The notes: generated by a model from the sequence alone, not told the origin. Shown: positions 1 to 9,053, counted from the stretch's first letter. The stretch is 64,000 nt of DNA from an uncultured Hungatella sp. (GCA_910585435.1 CAJUEJ010000016.1:1-64000), one strand, 5' to 3'. Made by a program: numbers and translations.

Positions 1-100
1 GGGATGCACACGGAATGCAAAAACGGCATTCCGGCGCTGTACGGTCAGCGCAGCAGGTGCGCAGACCTACCATAAGGATTCGAGACTTTCATAGTAAACC
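1..100 (+). repeat. MITE-like structured repeat, copy A (5' end cut by window)
   Basis: This copy shares a core with sequences at 24875-25000 (inverted) and 31459-31578. The core is a GGGATGCACAC start, then a GAATGC/GCATTC hairpin, then GTACGGTCAGCGCAGCA with a GGTC..GACC hairpin, then a TTTCATAGTAAA-like end at about 87-98. Arm bases differ between copies in ways that keep pairing (GGAATGC/GCATTCC here, AGAATGC/GCATTCT in copy B). That argues for selection on structure or for a mobile palindrome. No ORF lies inside. The left end, CTATGAACC in the other copies, is outside the window. Confidence 0.75.
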
Positions 101-136
101 CCCAGAGATTCCAAAGGCAAATAGCAAAGCTGCATT

Positions 137-1843
137 TTATTCTTTTTCATACGCCAGACGACAGGTTTTCCGGTAGCAGGCTAAACCGTATTTATGGATT
201 GTCTCCATACCTTCTCTTCTTAGCAGCTCGGTATATTCGTGGGTTTCAATCTGCTCCATGGCCTCCCGGAGCGCAGCGTCAAAAGCTCCGTTTTCCGCGT
301 ATTTCACCTCGATAATACAACCGGTCTTCTCCTGCGGAACCATGAGCAGGATATCGGAGTAGCCGGTACCGGACTCTGCGTTGGATTTTACGACCCAGCT
401 TCCCTCTGCTTGCAAAAGGCCTAGGAAAATACCGTGAAAGAAATTTTCCTTTTTTTCTTTTCTCACCGCCGTGTCCCGGATGCTGATGGACTCTGACAAA
501 AACGCGCCAAACAATTCCTGTACGGTTTCCACGTCGCCGGTTTTGACCGCTTTGCAAAAACATTCCCACCGTTTTGTATCGCCTGTTACCTGATCCTCAA
601 ACCATGTGCGGATTTTATTTTCATATATCCGGTGTATTTCCTTGTTAGGAATCATAAGTCTATGGCGCCCACCCTCCGGCTTTCCAGCATCGGTCAGGTA
701 ACCTGTGGCATAAAGGACGCTCCACAAATAGGTTTGGCGGATGGTTACATTTTTGTTATCAAGGTCAGTATAGGTCAGCTCCGGGATAATCTCTTTCTCC
801 ACCGTCTCGCCGGAAATCAGCGCCTCGATTTCCATTTTCGTAACCTCTGTGGCATTTTCCAGGATGTCCCTGATAATTGAGTTACTGCTGCTGTTTTCCC
901 AGTGGGATTCCATGGGGGCGTCCTTTGATTTCCTGAGCTTTCTGCACTGCACAATCACATCCCATGGGCAATAGACATTTGCATTTCCGAAATGGTAGCC
1001 GTCATACCAGTCTTTCATGTCCGGGAAGCGCTCCTCCACGCCATAATACTGAAGCATCTCCTTCACTTCGCTGTCCGTAAACCCAAAATATTCTGCACAG
1101 TCCGAATCAGAAACAGAAAACACATTAAAATTGTTCAGGCCCGTAAAAATACTCTCTCTTGCAATCCGCAGGCAGCCTGTAAGCACTGCAAAATCCAGAT
1201 TCTCATTGGTTTTGAGCGCCTGGCTTAAAATTAAGCGCATCAATTTGACCATCTGCGTGTAATACCCGTCTTTGTAAGCCTTGTCCAGCGGTACATCATA
1301 CTCGTCGATTAGGATTACAACCCGTCTTCCATAATGGTCACAGAGCAGCCTGCTTAACAGTTTCAGACTTCCGTGCAGAAAAGCCGGTTTCTCGAAATCA
1401 CCGGCAATCAGCCGGCTTAGTTTCATCTTATCTTCTTCCTGCAGCTTCTCGCTTTCTCTCAGGAAAGCAAAACGGGTCGCCGTTTCACTGACCAGCATGC
1501 CTAAACTGTCATATGCTGTTTCAAAATCTCCGCCCTCCACATCTTTCAAACTAAGCGAGATAACCGGATATTTTCCCATATGCCGCTCACACAGCTCTGT
1601 CTCCCTGCAGATATCCAGCCCGTCAAACAGGGACGCGTCAGCCCCAATCTCAAAAAAAGAACGGAACATGTCCATGTTCAGGCTTTTTCCAAACCGCCTG
1701 GGTCTCGTGAAAAGATTTACGGCTCCCTTTGTTCTCAGAAATTCAGCGATAAATGCTGTTTTATCTACATAATAGTAATCTTTCAACTTAAAATCCCGGA
1801 AAAATTCAATCCCTACCGGAAGCGCCTTTTTTCTTTCATCCAT
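137..1843 (-). CDS. AAA-ATPase-like protein with C-terminal PD-(D/E)XK nuclease domain
   Basis: The protein has 568 residues from the chosen ATG. It belongs to the large, poorly understood family with an N-terminal AAA-ATPase-like domain (Pfam AAA-ATPase_like) and a C-terminal PDDEXK_9 domain, common in gut anaerobes. The N-terminus shows the family's VDKT and RPRRFGKS nucleotide-binding motif (about residues 47-54) and a VILIDEYD Walker B. Near the C-terminus, YSDILL followed by IIEVKY gives the D...ExK nuclease pattern. An in-frame ATG 23 codons upstream exists, but MDERKKALPVG is the usual family start and GGAAAGG precedes it. Function is unproven; defence or mobile-element roles have been proposed for relatives. 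It stands alone, ending 37 bp from repeat copy A. Confidence 0.85.
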   Translation of the reverse strand: MDERKKALPVGIEFFRDFKLKDYYYVDKTAFIAEFLRTKGAVNLFTRPRRFGKSLNMDMFRSFFEIGADASLFDGLDICRETELCERHMGKYPVISLSLKDVEGGDFETAYDSLGMLVSETATRFAFLRESEKLQEEDKMKLSRLIAGDFEKPAFLHGSLKLLSRLLCDHYGRRVVILIDEYDVPLDKAYKDGYYTQMVKLMRLILSQALKTNENLDFAVLTGCLRIARESIFTGLNNFNVFSVSDSDCAEYFGFTDSEVKEMLQYYGVEERFPDMKDWYDGYHFGNANVYCPWDVIVQCRKLRKSKDAPMESHWENSSSNSIIRDILENATEVTKMEIEALISGETVEKEIIPELTYTDLDNKNVTIRQTYLWSVLYATGYLTDAGKPEGGRHRLMIPNKEIHRIYENKIRTWFEDQVTGDTKRWECFCKAVKTGDVETVQELFGAFLSESISIRDTAVRKEKKENFFHGIFLGLLQAEGSWVVKSNAESGTGYSDILLMVPQEKTGCIIEVKYAENGAFDAALREAMEQIETHEYTELLRREGMETIHKYGLACYRKTCRLAYEKE

Positions 1844-2223
1844 ATGGCGCACCATCCTTTCCAATATCATGAAAACAAGCATAACCCATTTGTAATATAT
1901 CCAGTATATCATAATCCGCTGCTTATTTACAATCTAAATTCTTGTTCACGAAAGTAAACCTGAATGTGTCCGGCTGTCGGTCAACACTTTTAAAGTAAAT
2001 TAAACTTAAAAAGTAAATTTAATATAAATTAATTTAATTAAGTCTAACGTTGAAAAGAAAATCATAGTACTATTTAGTATAAATAGACAAAAAATCATAA
2101 AAATTTGTGTAAATAGGAAAAAATACAATGGCAGAGCTAAAAAATAAATAAAAATATTGAAATTAAAATAAATTAATGATAAGATTAATTTGACTTAAAA
2201 ATAAAGAAGGAGGAAACAAAAAA
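1844..2223. other. AT-rich intergenic region
   Basis: About 380 bp with far lower GC than the surroundings, especially 1990-2210, which is nearly all A and T runs. It separates the divergent AAA-ATPase-like gene and the lipoprotein fragment and presumably held their promoters. I see no convincing -35/-10 pair and no ORF. GAAGGAGG at about 2207-2214 is the ribosome binding site of the downstream fragment. Confidence 0.5.
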
Positions 2224-2409
2224 ATGAAGAAGAAAATCTGGAAACGGGCAGCGGCAGGAACGATGGCTTTGGCGATGGCGGCGTCTCTGTCTGCCTGCGG
2301 CGGGAAAGAGGCAGGCAGCACAGGAGGAGGTTCTGCCAATGTTCCGTCTGATTATTCCACGTCAAGGGATCCAGATCTGATTGTGAATAGGCTCCACCAG
2401 TTCTCTTAA
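2224..2409 (+). pseudogene. Truncated sugar ABC transporter substrate-binding lipoprotein (N-terminal fragment)
   Basis: Sixty-one codons with a strong GAAGGAGG ribosome binding site. The product starts with a Lys/Arg-rich n-region, a hydrophobic stretch and an LSAC lipobox (Cys at about residue 25), then a Gly/Ser-rich linker. This is the typical start of an extracellular solute-binding lipoprotein. The reading frame then runs into the palindromic sequence at 2390-2600 and stops. No transporter remainder (binding domain or permeases) follows. I read it as the relic of the import part of the adjoining mannan-disaccharide locus, lost by deletion or insertion. A functional 36-residue secreted lipopeptide is possible but unlikely. 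Confidence 0.75.
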
Positions 2410-2432
2410 TGGCACCGGTGGTTCGCAGAACA

Positions 2433-2577
2433 GATCCACCCTTACTTTTGCTTGGCTACCCCCACTCAAAAGGGGATTTTGTGTCAATGATGCGCTTCAG
2501 CGCAGGCGTGAGCCCTTGTCATTGACACGGAAGTCCCACTTTGAGTAACATGATGCCTGGCAAAAGGTAAACGGATC
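2433..2577. repeat. Large imperfect palindrome P1
   Basis: Arms 2433-2490 and 2519-2577 pair over most of their length: GATCC/GGATC at the outer end, TTTTGC/GCAAAA, ACTCAAA/TTTGAGT, and GTGTCAATGA/TCATTGACAC at the inner end. The loop carries a nested GCGC-TTCA-GCGC hairpin. It starts just where the lipoprotein fragment stops. No transposase is present. Confidence 0.75.
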
Positions 2578-2710
2578 CATCATATGTATAGGTGGATCTC
2601 AAACGAATATTGATGGCTCCCTCAGCGTGGAATATTCAGTGTGGTGCGGGGGAGTGATGTGGAGGTGGGGATGCGGTAAATGGATTCGCAGGGGGGGACG
2701 CAGGGGGTAC

Positions 2711-2893
2711 GCGTTTGCGGAGGGACACATATCCCACGCAAACGGAACAACGTTCCGGTGAACTAACTGCCAACAGACACTAAGACGCTCAGCAGAGCGC
2801 TTCGCGCCTAAGTGTCTGTAGGCAGTGGATTTCACCTCCACTAAAAGCGTTCCTGAATTGTTTGCTAAGGGATATGTGTCCCTCCGCAAACGC
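2711..2893. repeat. Large palindrome P2 with 25-bp perfect outer arms
   Basis: Positions 2711-2735 are the exact reverse complement of 2869-2893 (25/25). Inside, 2767-2784 pairs with 2808-2825 (16/18). The transcript of either strand would fold into one long rod. No coding gene is supported here; the reverse-strand ORF across this region is a by-product of the palindrome. Confidence 0.85.
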
Positions 2894-3191
2894 TGTTTAT
2901 CGGCTGGCATAAGGTGCGAAAAGCGAAAAACCAAAAACGGAAGCTGGTTTGGAGATAGAGGGAGGATACCTGCCGCATGGGGGAGATAGTATAAAAAGCG
3001 GTGCGGACGGGAGGATTTTCTTGGCAGGGGTTAAGGTATATATGGGTGAGAATGTGGGGCGGATGATTAATTTTATATTTGGGCTTGGCTGCGGAGGATG
3101 TGATTGTAATTAGAGAGAGGCTTTCTGTGTGCGGCGGTTCGACAACTTAGCGTCAGCAGATTGGGTTTTTAACTGGGCCATGGAAGCAGCA

Positions 3192-3390
3192 GCTCTAAAA
3201 CGAGTTTTCATCCGTTTGCATTTGCAGGAGACTTAGGAAGTCTTAGCTGTCAGGAATCTGCGTTATGGGCAAAAATCCGTATGTTTGAGCGAAGCGAGTT
3301 CGGATTTTTGTCCATGCTTTTAGCAGATTTCTGACAGCTTAGAGTTCCTGGCTCCGAAACCAGCAAGCGGAGGGAAACTCATTTTAGAGC
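3192..3390. repeat. Large imperfect palindrome P3
   Basis: The outer arms 3192-3219 and 3363-3390 pair at 24 of 28 positions. An inner stem pairs GCTGTCAG..AATCTGC (from 3246) with 3323-3338, and an apical stem pairs CAAAAATCCG with CGGATTTTTG around GAGCGAAGCGAG. Together with P1 and P2 it fills the 1.1-kb gene-free stretch 2410-3513. Confidence 0.8.
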
Positions 3391-3513
3391 GTACCTTTCC
3401 AGAACAGAGCACCCACAGCAGCAAATAAAGGGGGCACCTTGCGTTATGGCAGGGGGATTAAGTGGGGAGGATAATGGATTGTATGAGGAGAGATATGAGG
3501 AGAGACCAATCAT

Positions 3514-4700
3514 ATGCAGGATAAAAAACGGTTTGTATCAGAAATAAGGAATCACTTGACAGATACGATTATCCCATTTTGGGAGAGGCTTGAGGACAGG
3601 GAGTATGGGGGGTTTTATGGGTATATGGGATATGACCTTCAGGTGGATAAAAAAGCAGTGAAGGGGTGTATCTTAAACAGCCGTATTTTATGGTTCTTTT
3701 CTAATGCGTATCTGGTGCTTGGGGAGGAGCATCTGCTTCGGGCGGCGGAGCATGCGTGGGAGTTTTTGAAGGAGTTTTGTGTGGATAAGAAGGAGGGCGG
3801 TGTGTTCTGGTCTGTGACTTATGACGGAAGGCCGGAGGATACGACGAAACATACTTATAATCAGGCCTTTGCGATTTATGCGCTGTCTTCGTTTTATGAT
3901 GCCTCAGGGGATACCCGGGCCCTTGTGCTTGCACAAAAGCTATATCAGCTGATAGAGACAAAATGCAGGGATGAATATGGGTATTTAGAGGCCTTTGACA
4001 GAACCTTCCGGCTGGCAGAAAATGACAAATTATCTGAAAACGGCGTCATGGCGGAGAAGACCATGAATACGCTGCTTCATGTTTTTGAGGCGTATACAGA
4101 GCTTTACCGGGTATCCGGCCAGGCACATGTGGCAGACCGTCTTCGGTTTATGCTGGATATTATAGCTGAAAAAGTCTATAATCCTCAGATTGGACGTCAG
4201 GAGGTATTTTTTGACCGGACCTGGCATTCGCTGATAGATTTGTATTCCTATGGACATGATATTGAGGCCGTGTGGCTCATTGACCGGGGCTTGAGATATT
4301 AGGAGATGCTGCCTGTACAGAAAAGCTGCATCCTGTTACAAAGACCATTACGGAGCATATTTATGAACGGGCGTATACAGGCCATTCTCTTGTAAATGAA
4401 TCAGAAAATGGAGTTGTGGATACAACACGTGTGTGGTGGGTACAGGCGGAGGCTATGGTAGGTTTTCTCAACGGTTACCAAAGGTTCCCGGAACAGAAGA
4501 AATATCTGGAGGCAGCGGAAGATATCTGGGAGTATATTAAGAACAATCTGGTTGACAAGAGGGCAGGTTCGGAGTGGTTCTGGTGTGTCAGCCAGGAAGG
4601 GGAACCGGCGAAAAAGCCGATTGTGGAATCCTGGAAGTGTCCGTATCATAATGGCAGAATGTGTTTTGAGGTAATAAGGAGGTTGGGGAATGCTTCATAA
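3514..4700 (+). pseudogene. Cellobiose/mannobiose 2-epimerase (AGE family), frameshifted
   Basis: The first frame (262 codons from ATG 3514) and a second frame running to 4700 together make a complete N-acylglucosamine-2-epimerase-superfamily protein of about 395 residues, the normal length for cellobiose 2-epimerase. Family signatures include the IPFWERL and EYGGFYGY start, HTYNQAFAIYAL in the middle, and TRVWWVQAE and YHNGRMCFE in the second frame. Adding one G to the GGGG run at 4286-4289 joins the frames exactly (LIDRGLEILGD instead of a stop at 4300). It is either a true one-base loss or a sequencing error in a homopolymer. The enzyme converts beta-1,4-mannobiose or cellobiose to the mannosyl- or glucosyl-linked epimer, the step before the GH130 phosphorylase encoded immediately downstream with an 11-bp overlap. 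Confidence 0.85.
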
Positions 4701-6414
4701 GCAGTATTATGTGGAACAGGCCAAGGTTGAGAAGCTGGCGGCCAGAAAAAATCAGAAGAGCGGTTTTTATAATGGGATTTATGACAGGTATGAATATCCG
4801 GTGCTGACCAGGGAGTTTGCACCGGTTCACTGGAGATATGATTTGGATGAAGAGACCAATCCGCATTTTATGGAGAGGCTGGGAATCAATACAGTCATGA
4901 ATTCCGGGGCCATTGAGCTGAATGGGAAATTTTATCTCGTTGTCCGGGTGGAAGGCAATGACAGAAAATCTTTTTTTGCGGTGGCGGAGAGTGATACGGG
5001 AATCGACGGGTTTCGTTTCTGGGATTATCCGGTGGTTCTGCCGGATACCTGCCCGGAGGAAACGAATGTGTATGACATGCGTTTGACGAAGCATGAGGAT
5101 GGCTGGATTTATGGGGTGTTCTGTTCGGAAAGCAAGGATGAAAAAGACCCGGATTTGTCGGCGGCAGTTGCAAAGGCAGGTATTGTACGGACAAAGGACT
5201 TGAAGGTGTGGGAACGGCTGGACAATTTAAAGACCCTTCGGTCGCCGCAGCAGAGGAATGTGGTGCTTCACCCGGAGTTTGTAGACGGAAAATACGGGTT
5301 TTATACCAGGCCTATGGATGGGTTTATTGAGACAGGAAGTGGCGGTGGAATCGGATTCGGCCTGTCGGAATCTATAGAACATGCAGTGATTGACGAGGAG
5401 AGGATTATCAGCAGGAGGATTTATCATACGCTTACAGAGGCCAAGAACGGAGCAGGAGCGCCGCCAATCAGAGGCAGAACATGCTGGATTCACATTGCCC
5501 ACGGCGTAAGAAATACGGCGGCCGGACTTCGGTATGTGCTGTATGTGTTCGGGACGGATTTGAAAAATCCTGCCCGGGTAGTGGCGGAGCCTTCCGGGGT
5601 GTTTCTGGTGCCTCTGGGCAGGGAGCGTGTGGGTGATGTGTCCAATGTGGTGTTTACCAACGGGGCGGTTGCGACGGAGGATGGGAATGTATATATCTAT
5701 TATGCTTCCTGTGATACCAGAATGCATGTGGCAACGACCACCATTGATAAGCTGGAGGATTACCTTTTCCATATGAAGTGGGAGAATATGGATATTGTAA
5801 AGGAACTGGGAAAATATTTTCCGATTCCAATCAGTATTGCCAATGATGCGGACTGTGCCGCTTTGGGGGAGGCGGCTGCCGGTGCAGGAAGAGAGTGTCA
5901 GGATGTTGTCATGCTGACTCTGGGGGCAGGCGTGGGTGGAGGAATCATCCTGGACGGCAGTATTTATGAAGGAATGGGAGCCGGGGGCAGTGAACTGGGA
6001 CACATGGTTATTGTGGAGGGCGGAGAGCCGTGTACCTGCGGAAGACGGGGGTGCCTGGAGGCTTATGTGTCTGTGACAGCCCTTTGCAGAGATGCTTTTC
6101 GCGCAGCAGGGAGGGAACTGACTTTAGAGGAAATCTTTGACGGGGCCAGGGATGGGGATGAGATTTTGAGCGGTGTACTGGAGTCTTATATCCGCAGACT
6201 GGGGGTGGGAATTGTGAATATTGTAAATATTTTCCGGCCTCAGCTGGTGATTCTCGGCGGTGAGATTTGTCCGCAGGGGGAGAGTCTGCTGGAGCCCCTT
6301 CGGAAGATGATGAAAGAAGGGTGCTTTGGGGGAAGCCGGGGATGGATTCCGGAGATTGAATTGGCGGAGCTTGGAAAGCAGGCCGGGATGATTGGGGCGG
6401 CGAGTTTAATTTGA
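4690..6414 (+). CDS. Chimeric GH130 mannosylglucose phosphorylase–ROK kinase fusion
   Basis: A single 574-codon frame with a good AGGAGG site. Residues 1 to about 357 match 4-O-beta-D-mannosyl-D-glucose phosphorylase (GH130), including the NVYDMRLT segment whose Asp129 is the expected general acid and the [10 protein letters not shown] end region. The normal GH130 C-terminal tail of about 40-50 residues is missing. From about residue 360 the protein continues as the C-terminal two thirds of a ROK sugar kinase: [11 protein letters not shown] with the catalytic Asp, the SELGHM loop and the zinc motif [12 protein letters not shown]. The ROK N-terminal ATP-binding DxGGT part is absent. The frame is intact across the join near 5760-5775. 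It looks like a deletion that fused two neighbouring genes of a mannan-disaccharide operon. The kinase half should be dead. The phosphorylase half may or may not fold. Confidence 0.85.
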   Translation: MLHKQYYVEQAKVEKLAARKNQKSGFYNGIYDRYEYPVLTREFAPVHWRYDLDEETNPHFMERLGINTVMNSGAIELNGKFYLVVRVEGNDRKSFFAVAESDTGIDGFRFWDYPVVLPDTCPEETNVYDMRLTKHEDGWIYGVFCSESKDEKDPDLSAAVAKAGIVRTKDLKVWERLDNLKTLRSPQQRNVVLHPEFVDGKYGFYTRPMDGFIETGSGGGIGFGLSESIEHAVIDEERIISRRIYHTLTEAKNGAGAPPIRGRTCWIHIAHGVRNTAAGLRYVLYVFGTDLKNPARVVAEPSGVFLVPLGRERVGDVSNVVFTNGAVATEDGNVYIYYASCDTRMHVATTTIDKLEDYLFHMKWENMDIVKELGKYFPIPISIANDADCAALGEAAAGAGRECQDVVMLTLGAGVGGGIILDGSIYEGMGAGGSELGHMVIVEGGEPCTCGRRGCLEAYVSVTALCRDAFRAAGRELTLEEIFDGARDGDEILSGVLESYIRRLGVGIVNIVNIFRPQLVILGGEICPQGESLLEPLRKMMKEGCFGGSRGWIPEIELAELGKQAGMIGAASLI

Positions 6415-6417
6415 ATG

Positions 6418-6675
6418 TTACAGTTCATGGGGCAATGTCATTTAGTTAAAGTTTTGCTGTTTGAGAAATTGTGAAGGGTCCGCCCGACGAGAGAATGATA
6501 TTGTTTCTCCTGGGCACGCTCGCGCTACGTGAAGAGCGTAGCGGTACATAAGGCGCAAAAGACAGCGCCTAAGTACCGACGGTCTTCAAGTACCCTGGAG
6601 AAACAATATCATTCTCTCGCCGGGCTACGTTATCTCGGAATGTCAAACGTTAATTAAATGCCCTCCGTGAACAGT
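6418..6675. repeat. Large nested palindrome P4
   Basis: Arms 6483-6514 and 6593-6624 pair at 30 of 32 positions. Inner stems are GGTAC..GGCGC (6543-6556) with GCGCC..GTACC (6565-6577), and CGCTACG with CGTAGCG. The flanks also form a looser inverted repeat (GTTCA..GGCA..TTAA at 6422-6450 with TTAATTAAATG..GTGAAC at 6650-6672). It fills the gap between the GH130-ROK chimera and the hexomutase gene; no ORF. Confidence 0.8.
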
Positions 6676-6770
6676 AATATCTGAATCATGAAAAAGTAGG
6701 ATTGACGGATTTGGGTTTGGGGAGTATTCTGATGAATGAGATAGTATAAAGGGAATGTGAGGGACAGGAT

Positions 6771-8615
6771 ATGGAAGCAGGCAAGATGTATGAGCTGTGG
6801 CTGACGGATTCTTATTTTGATGAGGATACCAGGAAGGAGCTGCAGGAAATTGCGGGAGATGAGGCGGAGATTGAGGAAAGGTTCGGAAAGGAACTGGAAT
6901 TTGGTACGGGAGGCCTGAGGGGAATCATCGGAGCAGGCACCAACCGGATGAATAAGTATGTTGTGGGCAAGGCTACACAGGGGCTGGCTGATTATATTAA
7001 GGGACAAGGGGCACAGGATAAGGGGGTTGCCATCGCTTATGATTCCCGGCGTAAATCCGGGGAGTTTGCAAAGGAGGCGGCGCTCTGTCTGGCGGCCAAT
7101 GGGATTCGGGCGTATCTGTTTCCTTCTCTCAGGCCTACTCCCATGCTGTCTTTTGCCTTGCGGTATCTGGGATGTACGGCTGGGATTGTGGTGACGGCAA
7201 GCCATAATCCGGCGGAGTATAACGGCTACAAGGTGTACTGGGAGGACGGGGCCCAGATTACGGCTCCCAGGGATAAGGAGATTATCGAACAGGTTCGAAG
7301 GGTTAGGGATTTTAAGCAGGTGAAGACCATGGGGGAGGAAGAGGCCAGGCAGCAGGGGCTTTATCAGATGATAGGCTCCCGGGTGGATGATGCCTACATG
7401 GAGGAGCTTAAGAAGCTGGTGATTCATCCGGAGATTCTGAAGGAGGAGGCAGGAGATTTAAAGATTGTGTATACGCCTCTTCATGGAACTGGGAATCTTC
7501 CGGTGCGAAGGATATTGAAGGAACTGGGATTTACTAATGTGTATGTGGTGAAGGAGCAGGAGCTGCCGGACGGAGAGTTTCCTACGGTTCCCTATCCTAA
7601 TCCGGAGGATAAGAGGGCCTTTGAGCTGGCGCTTAAGCTGGCCCGTCAGGTGGATGCGGACCTGGTGCTGGCCACGGACCCGGATGCGGACCGGCTGGGG
7701 ATTTACGCCAGGGATTCTGTAAGGGGAGAGTATAAAAGCTTCAGCGGAAATATGTCGGGGATGATTCTTTTGGAGTATATTTTGTCTCAGAAGAAGGCAA
7801 TGGGGACGCTTCCAAAGGACGGGGCTGTGGTGACTACCATTGTGTCGGGAAAGATGGCAAGGGAGATTGCCAGGGCCTATGATGTGGATTTGATTGAGAC
7901 CTTGACAGGGTTTAAATACATTGGGGAGCAGATTAAGTTTTTTGAAGAGAACCGGAATCATACTTATGTGTTCGGATATGAGGAGAGCTATGGGTGCCTG
8001 GTGGGAACTCATGCCAGGGATAAGGACGCGGTTGTGGCTGTGATGGCTCTCTGTGAGGCGGCGGCTTATTATAAGCACCAGGGAATGACTCTGTGTGACC
8101 AGATGGAAAGGCTGTTTGAGACTTACGGGTATTTTAAGGAAGGGCTGTGTACGGTGACGAAGAAAGGGCTGGAAGGGGCAAAGGAGATTGAGGCGGCCCT
8201 GGAAGCTGTCAGGAAGGAAGTGCCTGAGAGCATCGGCGGCCTGAAGGTGGAGGAGTTCCGGGATTATAAGGAAGGGGTGGTTCTGGATTACCGGGAAGGT
8301 GCGGTTTCGGATTGCAGGGAGGATGGGGTTTCGGATTATAGTGAGGATGCGGTTCTGAATTACCGGCAGGATGGGCAGGCAGGTGAGAGGGCAGGCAGGA
8401 GAGCCTGTGTCAGAAGAAGTACGGGTCTGCCTCGCTCCAATGTTCTGTATTTTGAACTGGAAGGCGGCGCATGGTGCTGTATCCGGCCGTCGGGGACAGA
8501 GCCGAAGATTAAATTCTATATGGGTGTTAAGGGAAGCGGGGATGAAGATGCAGATAGAAAACTGGAAAGCTTGACGGAGGCGTTGACTCATTTGACAAAT
8601 TCACTTGACGGATAG
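6771..8615 (+). CDS. Alpha-phosphohexomutase (phosphoglucomutase/phosphomannomutase)
   Basis: The 614-residue enzyme interconverts hexose 1-phosphate and 6-phosphate in the cytoplasm. Visible are the catalytic phosphoserine loop VTASHNP (Ser144), the metal loop DPDADR, the sugar-binding loop GYEESYG and the C-terminal phosphate-binding RPSGTEPKIKFY. It is about 35-40 residues longer than PgcA-type enzymes. The excess is an insert at residues 496-535 made of five copies of an 8-residue repeat (24-bp DNA repeat, 8256-8375), placed just before domain 4. Next to a mannosylglucose phosphorylase it would turn mannose 1-phosphate into mannose 6-phosphate, but a general glycolytic role is equally possible. 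The start follows GAGG at proper spacing. Confidence 0.92.
   Translation: MEAGKMYELWLTDSYFDEDTRKELQEIAGDEAEIEERFGKELEFGTGGLRGIIGAGTNRMNKYVVGKATQGLADYIKGQGAQDKGVAIAYDSRRKSGEFAKEAALCLAANGIRAYLFPSLRPTPMLSFALRYLGCTAGIVVTASHNPAEYNGYKVYWEDGAQITAPRDKEIIEQVRRVRDFKQVKTMGEEEARQQGLYQMIGSRVDDAYMEELKKLVIHPEILKEEAGDLKIVYTPLHGTGNLPVRRILKELGFTNVYVVKEQELPDGEFPTVPYPNPEDKRAFELALKLARQVDADLVLATDPDADRLGIYARDSVRGEYKSFSGNMSGMILLEYILSQKKAMGTLPKDGAVVTTIVSGKMAREIARAYDVDLIETLTGFKYIGEQIKFFEENRNHTYVFGYEESYGCLVGTHARDKDAVVAVMALCEAAAYYKHQGMTLCDQMERLFETYGYFKEGLCTVTKKGLEGAKEIEAALEAVRKEVPESIGGLKVEEFRDYKEGVVLDYREGAVSDCREDGVSDYSEDAVLNYRQDGQAGERAGRRACVRRSTGLPRSNVLYFELEGGAWCCIRPSGTEPKIKFYMGVKGSGDEDADRKLESLTEALTHLTNSLDG
8256..8375 (+). 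repeat. 24-bp tandem repeat (5 units) inside the hexomutase gene
   Basis: The encoded units are FRDYKEGV, VLDYREGA, VSDCREDG, VSDYSEDA and VLNYRQDG. The array is in frame and acidic, sits in a linker region, and leaves both flanking domains intact. Confidence 0.85.
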
Positions 8616-8633
8616 TCTGGTATGGTGTAGAAT
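8605..8633 (+). promoter_or_regulatory. Predicted sigma-A promoter of the leader/mutS2-like unit
   Basis: TTGACG, 17 bp, TAGAAT. It overlaps the last codons of the hexomutase gene. Transcription would start near 8640, just ahead of the AGGAGG site of the 12-codon ORF. Confidence 0.65.
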
Positions 8634-8660
8634 AATAAAAAAATTTCAGGAGGATTTTGC

Positions 8661-8699
8661 ATGTTAAGTGTGGTTGTAATGGAGAAAATTGCAAAATAA
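8661..8699 (+). CDS. Putative 12-residue leader peptide
   Basis: ATG at 8661 to TAA at 8697-8699 encodes MLSVVVMEKIAK. The ribosome binding site AGGAGG (8648-8653) is perfect, with 7-bp spacing, which is hard to explain for so short a frame unless it is translated. It follows its own promoter and precedes two hairpins with T-runs (8822-8848 and 8950-8995) before the MutS2-like gene. I infer a regulatory leader of the ribosome-mediated attenuation kind. It could instead be a small protein or a gene remnant. No known leader peptide is recognised. Confidence 0.5.
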   Translation: MLSVVVMEKIAK

Positions 8700-8816
8700 A
8701 TATTGCATGGGTGGTTTTTGGTTCAGGCTGGAAGTCTGCCCATTGGCTGGCAACAGGGATTGCCGGTATTTTCGCCTTACAACTGCTTAATATTGTGGTT
8801 CCTAAAATCCATGAAT

Positions 8817-8860
8817 CCTATGAGCATGACTGTACGGTCATGCTTTTTCCATGTCATAGG
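8817..8860 (+). terminator. Terminator hairpin with a competing alternative stem
   Basis: Stem AGCATGAC (8823-8830) with GTCATGCT (8837-8844), then TTTTT: an intrinsic terminator. The same CATG can instead pair in a longer stem, CCTATGAGCATG (8817-8828) with CATGTCATAGG (8850-8860), which destroys the terminator. Such mutually exclusive stems are the hallmark of an attenuator. Confidence 0.5.
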
Positions 8861-8949
8861 GTGCGCTGCAGAAGCTTTCCGGCAGGAGTGTCTGTCAGGC
8901 CCAACCGTTTCATTATGGACGATACAGGAGAGTCATCACAGAGATTCAA

Positions 8950-8995
8950 AAAACCATAGTATCTTAATGCATTTAAGGTATCTATGGTCTTTTTG
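8950..8995 (+). terminator. Second intrinsic terminator upstream of the MutS2-like gene
   Basis: ACCATAG..CTTAA (from 8953) pairs with TTAAG..CTATGGT, followed by CTTTTTG and preceded by A-rich sequence. The stem is imperfect. It lies 55 bp before the MutS2-like start, so it would control that gene unless read through. I see nothing else coding in 8700-9053. Confidence 0.65.
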
Positions 8996-9053
8996 CGTTT
9001 AAGGCGATAGTGAAGTTTGGAAGGAAAGGACAGAAAAAAGAAGGGACAGAAAA

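Noticed and set aside
2599..2934. Reverse-strand 111-codon frame across palindrome P2
   Set aside because: It lies on a perfect inverted repeat, has no ribosome binding site, and its composition does not look protein-like.
8657..9002. Two roughly 100-codon frames between the hexomutase and MutS2-like genes
   Set aside because: They cross a terminator and attenuator-like stems and show no family resemblance; the 12-codon frame with perfect ribosome site fits better.
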